Source: Pseudeuparius sepicola (lineage: Eukaryota > Arthropoda > Insecta > Coleoptera > Anthribidae). From it: 64,000 bases of DNA. The stretch is taken from the NCBI GenBank assembly GCA_963920635.1, contig OY987299.1:64710692-64774691 (forward strand), given 5' to 3'. Below are positions 55,812 through 64,000 of this stretch, piece after piece. The notes under the pieces are model-generated. The model was not told the DNA's origin. It saw nothing but the letters and a program-made list of their open reading frames with translations, and did no database searches. Position 1 is the first letter of the stretch. Each line of letters starts with the position of its first letter. The position numbers and the translations under genes are program-made.

Positions 55812-56190
55812 GGCTAGAAATTTTTTTAAATTATTAGAAAATATTGAGAAAAGGTTGAAATTTTACTCACAATTATGTTGAAGTTTTTTACCAATATTAA
55901 AGCCAGATAGATTTTAGGTTTAAAAGGGCCAGAAAATGGTTTTTACATAATTTCGTGTGAAAATTTATACCGTCAATTTTGTTTGTAATTGTTTTTTGTT
56001 AATAAGGTAATTTAGTTCCAAAAAACAAAAGATAAATTTATAATAAGAAAAAATGATTTTTAGGTTATCATCAAAAAGTGTCAGAAAACTTGGTGTGATA
56101 CAAGGTTAGAAATAACCTTAGTTGATATAAGGTTATGTTACAACATTCTGGAAATCCAAATGTTTATATAATTATTATAAGATGTAAGAG

Positions 56191-58178
56191 TTACAATGAA
56201 ATATTAATAGATGTATTGTTATTAGAATTATTTAAAGATAAAATAAAACAGTATATGGAACTTAAATCTTTGATGTCTGTTTTTTTATTAATTGACTTGT
56301 TATCATTATTAATTTCAACCATTTCAAGAAATAACCTTTTATTAAGATTTTTTCTCTATGTAATATTGAAACATTGTCAAATTTAAAATGATGACCTGTT
56401 ATAAAAGCATGTTCACTTAAAGCAGTAGTAGTTTTTTGTAATTTGACATCACTTTTATGTCCTGAAATTCTATTTTTTAAATTTTGTGATGTTTGACCAA
56501 TATATGAATTATTACAGTTGTTACAAGGTATTGAATAAACAGCATTAGATTGGTTAATTATAGGTGTCTTATCTTTTAATTTTGTGTATAAACTTCCAAT
56601 CGATTTAACATTTTTTAGAGCTATTTTAACATTTTCATTTTTAAAAATTTTAGTTATTTTAGGGGTATATAAGTTCTTTAATATAAGGTAATGACCTATA
56701 AAAGAAATGATCAGGAATATTATCAACCTCTTGAATTGCAGTAATATTATCATTATTATCATTATATAAACATTATTTGAAATTTCGTGGGGACGTGTAT
56801 TGAAAAGTAATTTGTTAAGGAATTTTTCGGGGTAAGAATTATCCAAAAATATAGATTTAATTTTGACTAAATTATTATGCAGTAAAGTTGGATGAACTAG
56901 TTTTATTATTCTATTTTTTAAAGCCAAGACAAGATTCGTTTTCATTTTATTGCTATGATAAGAATGATAATTTAAGTATCTATTAGAGTTAGTCGGTTTG
57001 ATATACCAATCAGTAATTAGAGTGTTATTAGCAAGTTTAATAATTGTAGTGTCCAAAAAAGGAATAGTGTTGTTTGTTTCCATTTCCATTGTAAATTGTA
57101 AATATTGATTATAATTATTGAAGATATCTAAAGTTTCTTCAATTTTATTGAAAGGTATACAACATATAATATCATCTACATATTTTTTTAGAAAAATAAC
57201 GTTATATGAAAGTCTTGAAATACAGTAATCTAATAAATCATCCATAACATACTGCGCAATAATAGGAGAAATTGAGTTACCCATAGGTGTACCAACAATT
57301 TGTTTGTAATATTGATTGTTAAAAGAAAAATGGTTAGAATTAAAAATAAAATTCAAAATATCAATAAATTTTTCTTTGTTGATTGTACAATAATTATCTT
57401 CAATATTGTCCCAATGTTTGTTAATACTGTTAACAATTAAATTTATTGGAATGTTAGTGAAAAGAGATTTAACATCAAGACTAATAAGAACATGATAATT
57501 AGGGATTTGTTTGTTATTAACAAATTCTGCAAATTCAAAAGAATCTTTAATATAGTAATCATTAGATTTATTGTAAGAACGTGTCAAAATATCACATATT
57601 AAGTCGGTGATTTTATTATTAGGTGATTCAATGCAGGAAATTATAGGTCTAAGAGATAAATTAGGTTTACGTATTTTGGGTAAACCGTAAAATTTTGGGC
57701 ATGTAGAGTTATAAGTCATAAGTTTTTTTAGCAAAATTAGCATCAATCATGTTATCTCTAACTAAATTTTTAATTAGTTGATTTGCACAATTTTGTGTTG
57801 ATAAAGTTGGATCCCTGTTAACTTTCTTATAAAAATTTCCATCAGATAATAAAACATTAGCCAATGTCATATATTGTTCTTTAGAAATAATTACAGTTAC
57901 ATTACCTTTATCAGACCTAGTTATGAAAATATTTGGATTGTCCTTCAAAAATTTTTTAGTTTTATAAAAAAGTTTATTCATGAATTGATTACTATGCTTA
58001 TTATGATGTAAAAAATTAGTAATCGTATTAGTAAGTTTAGCTCTAAAAATGTTTTTTTTATGAGTATCAAAACCATGTAACATATTTTCAATATCTGCAA
58101 GTAGATGTGGAACAGAAATATCTTTTATATAAGGAGGTACACAAAATTTGAAACCTAACGCAAGAAAATTTTTAATAC
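56191..58178 (-). pseudogene. Penelope-like RT + GIY-YIG, minus copy, 5'-truncated
   Basis: Starts within the N-terminal conserved region (NFLALGFKFCVPPYIKDIS). One frameshift near 57730 separates ITRSDKGNVTVIISKEQY from the main frame. The main frame has FYGLPKIRKPNLSLRPIISC, LISLDVKSLFTNIPINL, YYKQIVGTPMGNSISPIIAQ and KKYVDDIICCIP (YVDD at 57171-57182), then IPCNNCNNSYIGQTSQNL and LSEHAFITGHHF of the GIY-YIG domain. A 2-bp TA slip after NNVY puts about 40 codons out of frame. A 4-bp insertion farther on restores it, giving one 494-codon frame that is nevertheless wrong in the middle. The natural C-terminus ends at 56191. Confidence 0.8.
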
Positions 58179-58362
58179 TTAGTTAACTAGTAAAACTACA
58201 CATCCGTAAACTAGCTATTTATTGAAGAAATTTAGTTTTTAAACAATCCATCAAGAATTTCAAGAAAATTCATACACTACGTCTTTCATTTGGATTACAT
58301 TACCAAACATTCATTTACCTTCTCTTTTAACTCTGGTTTTGGAATATTATATCTACTATCTT

Positions 58363-60870
58363 ATGGCATTTTTCCAAGAAATTGAAGCTATTCATGGCCG
58401 TGAAACTGTTCTGAAACTGAAGAATTACAGCAAACTCCTTAAACAAAAAGCAGCTACATCAAATCGCAAGATTTTCCTGTTAGAATGTAGAAGACTTGGA
58501 CTTTTTCCTAACCACATTATTAATGGAATGAAGAATGTTTTTAACCTTTTTAATCCTGTAAATGGTAAGGGTTACAATGAAATTAATAATTTTAAAAATA
58601 ATATTATACATAAAATTCTTAATATGGAAATTAAATTCACACATGACAATCTGTCTGACATTGACAAGTCTATTATTAACCTAACAAGAAAAATAACTTC
58701 CATTTTGACAAATAACGTTTGGTTAGAATTCAATAATAGAGAAACTCATAGATATAACAGACTTTTTTCTGAAAATAAACGTACCAATATTAAAAAAATT
58801 AACTTTCTAAAAGATGAATTTAATAATAAAATCAAAGTTAAAAATTCTTGGTTTAAAAATCTAACTGATATTGTTTTTCCTGAAGATATTAAAAATTTTC
58901 TTGCGTTAGGTTTCAAATTTTGTGTACCTCCTTATATAAAAGATATTTCTGTTCCACATCTGCTTGCAGATATTGAAAATATGTTACATGGTTTTGATAC
59001 TCATAAAAAAAAACATTTTTAGGGCTAAACTTACTAATATGATTACTAATTTTTTACATCATAATAAGCATAGTAATCAATTCATGAATAAACTTAGTTA
59101 TAAAACTAAAAAATTTTTGAAGGACAATCCAAATATTTTCATAACTAGGTCTGATAAAGGTAATGTAACTGTAATTATTTCTAAAGAACAGTATATGACA
59201 TTGGCTAATGTTTTATTATCTGATGGAAATTTTTATAAGAAAGTTAACAGGGATCCAACTTTATCAACACAAAATTGTGCAAATCAACTAATTAAAAATT
59301 TAGTTGGAGATAACATGATTAATGCTAATTTTGCTAAAAAAAACTTATGACTTATAACTCTACATGCCCAAAATTTTACGGTTTACCCAAAATACATAAC
59401 CTAATTTATCTCTTAGACCTACAATTTCCTGCATTGAATCACCTAATAATAAAATCACTGACTTAATATGTGATATTTTGACAGGTTCTTACAATAAATC
59501 TAATGATTACTATATTAAAGATTCTTTTGAATTTGCAGAATTTATTAATAACAAACAAATCCCTAATTATCATGTTCTTATTAGTCTTGATGTTAAATCT
59601 CTTTTCACTAACATTCCAATAAATTTAATTGTTAACAGTATTAACAAACATTGGGACAATATTGAAGATAATTATTGTAAAATCAACAAAGAAAAATTTA
59701 TTGATATTTTGAATTTTATTTTTAACTCTAACCATTTTTCTTTTAACAATCAATATTACAAACAAATTTTTGGTACACCTATGGGTAACTCAAATTCTCC
59801 TATTATTGCGCAGTATGTTATGGATGATTTATTAGATTACTGTATTTCAAGACTTTCATATAACGTTATTTTTGTAAAAAAATATGTAGATGATATTATA
59901 TGTTGTATACCTTTCAATAAAATTGAAGAAACTTTAGATATCTTCAATAATTATAATCAATATTTACAATTTACAATAGAAATGGAAACAAACAACACTA
60001 TTCCTTTTTTGGACACTAAAATTATTAAACTTGCTAATAACACTCTAATTACTGATTGGTATATCAAACCGATTAACTCTGATAGATACTTAAATTATCA
60101 TTCTTATCATAGCAATAAAATGAAAACGAATCTTGTCTTGGCTTTAAAAAATAGAATAATAAAAATAGTTCATCCAACTTTACTGCATAATAATTTAGTC
60201 AAAATTAAATATATATTTTTGGATAATTCTTACCCCGAAAAATTCCTTAACAAATTACTTTTCAATACACGTCCCCACGAAATTTCAAATAATGTTTATA
60301 TAATGATAATAATGATAATATTACTGCAATTCAAGAGGTTGATAATATTCCTGATCATTTCTTTTATAGGTCATTACCTTATATTAAAGAACTTACCCCT
60401 AAAATAACTAAAATTTTTAAAAATGAAAATGTTAAAATAGCTCTAAAAAATGTTAAATCGATTGGAAGTTTATACACAAAATTAAAAGATAAGACACCTA
60501 TAATTAACCAATCTAATGTTGTTTATTCAATACCTTGTAACAACTGTAATAATTCATATATTGGTCAAACATCACAAAATTTAAAAAATAGAATTTCAGG
60601 ACATAAAAGTGATGTCAAATTACAAAAAACTACTACTGCTTTAAGTGAACATGCTTTTATAACAGGTCAACATTTTAAATTTGACAATGTTTCAATATTA
60701 CATAGGGAAAAAATCTTAATAAAAGGTTATTTCTTGAAATGGTTGAAATTAATAATGATAACAAGTCAATTAATAAAAAAACAGACATCAAAGATTTAAG
60801 TTCCATATACTGTTTTATTTTATCTTTAAATAATTCTAATAACAATACATCTATTAATATTTCATTGTAA
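58363..60870 (+). pseudogene. Penelope-like RT + GIY-YIG, plus copy, N-terminus present
   Basis: The first ATG in frame is at 58363 (MAFFQEIEAIHGRETVLKLK). The N-terminal conserved region includes RKIFLLECRRLGLFPNHI and NFLALGFKFCVPP. Frameshifts occur in an A-run at about 59010 and again near 59340. The core follows with LISLDVKSLFTNIPINL, FGTPMGNSNSPIIAQ and KKYVDDIICCIP (YVDD at 59883-59894), and GIY-YIG (NNCNNSYIGQTSQN, about 60540-60580). The frame in the natural C-terminus stops at 60870. It shares with the minus copy the 2-bp slip after NNVY but lacks the 4-bp restoring insertion. Confidence 0.8.
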
Positions 60871-60929
60871 CTCTTACATCTTATAATAATTATATAAAAA
60901 TTTGGATTTCCAGAATGTTGTAACATAAC

Positions 60930-61655
60930 TAGGGCTGTTCGATCTCCGAATTTCAGTATCGGAAATCGATACTGAAAAAATATTGATAAAATCGATAAAT
61001 CGATAAAATCGATCTTATCGATATAATCGATCTTATCGACAAAATCGATCTTATCGACAAAATCGATCTTATCGATAAAATCGATCTTATCGATAAAATC
61101 GATAAAATCGATCTTATCGATATAATCGATCTTATCGATAAAATCGATCTTATCGATATAATCGATCTTATCGATAAAATCGATCTTATCGATATAATCG
61201 ATCTTATCAATAAAATCGACCTTATCGATCATATTGATAAAATCGATATTATCCATAAAATCGATCTTATCGATAAAATCGATCTTATCGGTAAAATCGA
61301 TCTTATCGATAAAATCGATCTTATCGATATAATTGATCTTATTGATAAAATCGATATAATCAATTTTATTTAAGAAGCTAAACAAAAAAAGGCCGATCGG
61401 CTTGCTGCGGGCGCGGTCTGGACGCAATGGGTGCAGCAATTTCCTTTATTTTTGCAAACAATTTCAAAAGATAGATATAATTGGGAAGATCGATAAAATC
61501 GAAAAGATCGATAAAATCGAAAAGATCGATAAAATCGAAAATATCGATAAAATCGATAATATCGATATTTCGATTTATCGAAATTGAATATCGAGTATCG
61601 ATAAAATCGATAGTATCGATACTTTCGATTTTATCGATATTTTGTCTCGGGGCTA
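60930..61655. mobile_element. hAT-type MITE filled with ATCGAT-rich satellite
   Basis: AACATAAC flanks both ends (60922-60929 and 61656-61663), and the Penelope-like copy is continuous without it. The element starts TAGGGCTGTTCGAT and ends CGGGGCTA, so the ends are weak inverted repeats of the TAGGGCTG type. The left arm (about 60960-61370) is a satellite of units such as ATCGATAAAATCGATCTT; a shorter right arm (61486-61640) carries related units in the complementary sense. About 100 bp between them is GC-rich and unique. A 254-codon frame (DKIDFI units) is the satellite read through. Confidence 0.75.
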
Positions 61656-61984
61656 AACATAACCTTATATCAACTAAGGTTATTTCTAACCTTGTATCAC
61701 ACCAAGTTTTCTGACACTTTTTGATGATAACCTAAAAAACATTTTTTCTTATTTTAAATTTATCTTTTGTTTTTTGAAACTAAATTACCTTATTAACAAA
61801 AAACAATTACAAACAAAATTGGCGGTATAAATTTTCACACGAAATTATGTAAAAACCTTTTTCTGGCCCTTTTAAACCTAAAATCTGTCTGGTTTTAATA
61901 TTGGTAAAAAACTTCAACATAATTGTGAGTAAAATTTCAACCTTTTCTCAATATTTTCTAATAATTTAAAAAAAAATTCTATCC

Positions 61985-62012
61985 CTGATGAAGGTCACGA
62001 AATAGACCGAAA
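61985..62012 (+). ncRNA. hammerhead-like core in right Penelope-like terminus
   Basis: CTGATGA (61985-61991), GGTC (61993-61996), GACC (62005-62008), GAAA (62009-62012). The 3' part of this terminus is split from the core by the LINE at 62042-62958 and resumes at 62959. Confidence 0.5.
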
Positions 62013-62041
62013 GCTTGGTATTATAAAAAGAAGTTAATATA

Positions 62042-62958
62042 GAATAGAATAGTGTTTATTGGTGCTACCAAATACAGGATTTTTACACAAGTCAACAATA
62101 GTCAATAATTTACAATGAAAGTACAATACACAAGTCAACAACTCAAAATGAAAGTACAATATCCAATTTATGATACGAGACTAAGAAACACACAGAGTGG
62201 AACTTACACAAATATCATTATTTTATCTTAACTACACATTAAAATATAAACTTATACACTCCATTTAAATATAACTACAACACATATAAAATCAGTCTGT
62301 CGACATGCCATCAAAGGCTGCTCTTATACATTCATTCACCGAGTAGAAAGCTCTGCTCAACAGATACCTTTTAACAATCTTAGAAAATCTATTTAAAGGT
62401 GTTGCCCTTACAGTACCAGGCAACAAATTGTAAACCTTAGGACCATAATAAGAGACTCCATTCCTAGTCTTATATATTCTATGAGATTCAACATATATAT
62501 TTGATTTGTTTCGTGTATCATAAGCATGTATACCCTCCTGTGCATCGTAAGTAGGAGAGTTTTTATGAACATACATTAAGCACTGGAAAATATAAAGGCA
62601 AGGCACCGTAAGAATTCCTAGCTTTATGTAGGATTGCCTACAATCATCGCGATAGTCAACTACATCCAGAATTCTAACCGCTCGGCGTTGAAGTCCGAAA
62701 ATTCTATTTGTCGTACTGCAATGACCCCAAATAATTAGCGCATAGGAGATACGACTCTGGATGAGAGCGTGAAAGACTCCCACCAGTGATCTCATGGGCA
62801 ACCTGGAAGCCACACATCTAAGACCACAGACACCAGAGGAGAGCACCTTAGCCAGGCACCCCGTGTGCATGTCCCACGTTAATTTCTGATCAATGTGAAG
62901 CCCAAGGTACTTCACACTCTTGCTCTGATGCACCTCCAGCTCACGCAGAGAATAAATC
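62042..62958 (-). mobile_element. 5'-truncated Jockey-type LINE
   Basis: Inserted in the right terminus of the plus Penelope-like copy, with a 5-bp duplication ATATA (62037-62041 and 62959-62963). On the minus strand it ends in AATAAACACTATTCTATTC, a polyadenylation-type signal and short TATTC tail. The left-terminus copy at 55740-55775 shows the uninterrupted sequence TTAATATATACC. Confidence 0.8.
62292..62957 (-). CDS. LINE ORF2 C-terminal fragment
   Basis: About 222 codons after the RT catalytic centre: LREL-to-KSVKYLGLHIDQKLTWDMH, then LSSGVCGLRCVASRLPMRSL, ALIQSRISYALIIWGHCSTT, NRIFGLQRRAVRILDVVDYR and the LGILTVPCLYIFQCLMYVHK region, followed by HAYDTRNKSN and VYNLLPGTVR. This is the conserved C-terminal module of Jockey-superfamily LINEs in insects. 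The open frame extends artificially upstream into Penelope-like and host sequence (to 63146). The fragment itself has no internal stop, so the insertion is fairly young. It lacks the catalytic YADD region and endonuclease. Confidence 0.75.
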   Translation of the reverse strand: MYSLRELEVHQSKSVKYLGLHIDQKLTWDMHTGCLAKVLSSGVCGLRCVASRLPMRSLVGVFHALIQSRISYALIIWGHCSTTNRIFGLQRRAVRILDVVDYRDDCRQSYIKLGILTVPCLYIFQCLMYVHKNSPTYDAQEGIHAYDTRNKSNIYVESHRIYKTRNGVSYYGPKVYNLLPGTVRATPLNRFSKIVKRYLLSRAFYSVNECIRAAFDGMSTD

Positions 62959-63002
62959 ATATATACCTTTCTGGCTGCAAAACTCGTTATTTTATCTACT
63001 AA

Positions 63003-63345
63003 ATAAAGAAAAACTGTAGAGACAAAAATTGTAGATAATTTTGGGCTTAATAATATTTTATGTTGTATGTGATTTTTGAGATATGACATAAACTTGTGTT
63101 TTTTTAAATGTAAATCAGTTGGCTGTGGCCTTATAAAATCGGCCATTTTTTGAGCTTTCCAAAGATATAATACTGGGCATAGTTATTATAAAAAATAAAA
63201 GAGCTATGGCTAATTTTCTATTTTTTTTTTTAATTTTCACATAGTCAGCCATGGAATATTTTCATAATTACGTTCTATTTCATAATTAGACATACTTCAA
63301 ACTTTCTAATATTTTGTTTTCAGCTGGTAACAAAATGTAACAAAA
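63003..63345. repeat. left arm of transposase-derived foldback, part 2
   Basis: Continues 55497-55681 and matches 45640-45990 (TTGTAGATAATTTTGGGCTT, GGCTGTGGCCTTAT, CATAGTCAGCCATGGAATAT, ACAAAATGTAACAAAA). Confidence 0.8.
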
Positions 63346-63399
63346 ATAAAAAAACTCAAGTTCAAATTATTATTATTTTAAAGGTCACCTTTTAAAATA

Positions 63400-63715
63400 A
63401 AAAAGGTGTTCAAACAATCCACCATTATCATTTTTGCAAATATTGCATCTTTTTAAAACTGAATTTGTCGCCTTTCTTAGAGAGCGCCTGTCAATACTGG
63501 CAATTGCTTCTAAAACAGCTGCTCTTAATTCAACAATTGCCTCATACTTTATTTTGTACTGTTCCCCACAAAAATAATTCCAAAACAGACAGATCGGGGG
63601 ATCGGGGCTGCCAGGAAATAGGTCTATTTCTCCCTCTCCAACTATTTGGATAGAGCTGATCTGGGTAATTTCTTACATACAAATAATTATGTGGTGGAGC
63701 TCCATCATGATATTT
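63400..63715 (-). pseudogene. DDE transposase C-terminal fragment inside the foldback
   Basis: The minus strand reads KYHDGAPPHNYLYVRNYPDQ, NSWRGRNRPISWQPRSPDLS and VLELFLWGTVQNKV. After one shift it reads YEAIVELRAAVLEAIASIDR, and later NDNGGLFEHL. This is the second and third part of the DDE core of insect mariner/IS630-type transposases. The catalytic Asp is in HDGAPPH and the third acidic residue in the SPDLSVLELFLWG block. Counting from that Asp to the Glu of VLE gives 41 intervening residues, a spacing like DD41D families. The first Asp and the N-terminal DNA-binding region are absent. Flanking arms are inverted, so it sits at the centre of a foldback. Confidence 0.65.
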
Positions 63716-64000
63716 TTTGTTTTATTTTGTTACATCTTGATACCAGCTTAAAACAAAATATTTGAAAGTTTGAAGTATGTCTTATTATAAAATAGAACGT
63801 AATTATGAAATTATTCCATGGCTGACTATGTAAAAATTAAAAAAAAAATCAGAAAATTAGCCATAGTTATTTTAACTATGCCGAGTATTATATTTTTGGA
63901 AAGCTCAAAAAATGGCCGATTTGATAAGGCCACAGCCAATTATGATTTACATTTAAAAAAACACAAATTTATGTCATATCTCAAAAAGCACAAACAACAT
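63716..64000. repeat. right arm of transposase-derived foldback, to the window edge
   Basis: Complement of 63015-63345 (ATATTCCATGGCTGACTATG-type, AAGGCCACAGCC, AAAGCACAAACAACAT). The outer end lies beyond the window. Confidence 0.8.

Larger units (their letters stand above)
55682..63002. mobile_element. head-to-head pair of Penelope-like elements, 12-bp target duplication
   Basis: ATAAAGAAAAAC occurs at 55670-55681 and 63003-63014, and the interrupted repeat is continuous across them. Inside, a minus-strand copy (55682-58178) and a plus-strand copy (58185-63002) meet at their 5' ends. The minus copy is 5'-truncated; the plus copy keeps the N-terminal region. The short sequence GTAAAACTACACANCCGTAA occurs at the outer left end (inverted) and again at the junction, as expected for terminal pseudo-LTR pieces. 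Later insertions are a hAT-type MITE (60930-61655) and a LINE (62042-62958). Confidence 0.85.

Noticed and set aside
60950..61370. CRISPR-like regular repeats
   Set aside because: Units are contiguous, palindromic and without unique spacers, in a eukaryotic MITE with an 8-bp target duplication.
60675..61439. 254-codon minus-strand frame with DKIDFIDKIDYI repeats
   Set aside because: It is the ATCGAT-rich satellite of a MITE plus antisense Penelope-like sequence read through. The repeated peptide follows from a unit length that keeps frame.
63465..63653. 62-codon plus-strand frame
   Set aside because: It is the antisense of the DDE transposase fragment, which has clear motifs on the minus strand.

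Overview
The window is AT-rich, intron-bearing arthropod DNA, most likely insect. It has no bacterial or viral gene layout. The pointers to an insect are the mobile-element mix (BEL/Pao, Penelope-like, Jockey-type LINEs, hAT, PIF/Harbinger, a tRNA-derived SINE) and a host gene with GT-AG introns and phase-matched exons. The order cannot be fixed from sequence alone.

Host gene: five minus-strand exons (30288-30450, 26471-26689, 18040-18173, 15316-15615, 4138-4271) join with matching phases into one continuous reading frame of about 316 codons. The frame is Ser/Glu-rich and contains a Gly/Ala/Val/Gln repeat. I do not recognise the family. At both ends the phase requires exons that I could not find. 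Most of the left half of the window is therefore intron, filled with repeats.

Left half (1-35 kb): an LTR retrotransposon runs off the left edge. A degenerate hAT transposase is interrupted by a foldback element. A long series of foldback (inverted-repeat) elements follows, many ending in ACAGGGTG and carrying a subterminal GGTTAAATGGGG block. There is also a LINE 3' relic split by a TTAA-flanked MITE, a tRNA-derived SINE, a THAP-domain pseudogene inside a 1.7 kb insertion with an 8-bp target duplication, and a PIF/Harbinger remnant. A 46-codon relic of a bacterial-type branched-chain aminotransferase (ilvE) lies at 25065-25202, within a host intron.

Middle (36-45 kb): a minus-strand Penelope-like element (reverse transcriptase plus GIY-YIG) is broken by a complete hAT element with the 8-bp target duplication TAAGCCAC. 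A LINE endonuclease fragment and several foldback families follow.

Right part (45-64 kb): inverted arms of about 1.4 kb enclose a damaged BEL/Pao retrotransposon. Next is a foldback element whose centre encodes the remains of a DDE transposase. It is split by a 7.3 kb block flanked by a 12-bp duplication. That block holds two Penelope-like copies head to head, each with a hammerhead-like motif near its 3' end. It later received a hAT-type MITE full of ATCGAT-rich satellite and a 5'-truncated LINE. The order of insertion can be read from the target duplications.
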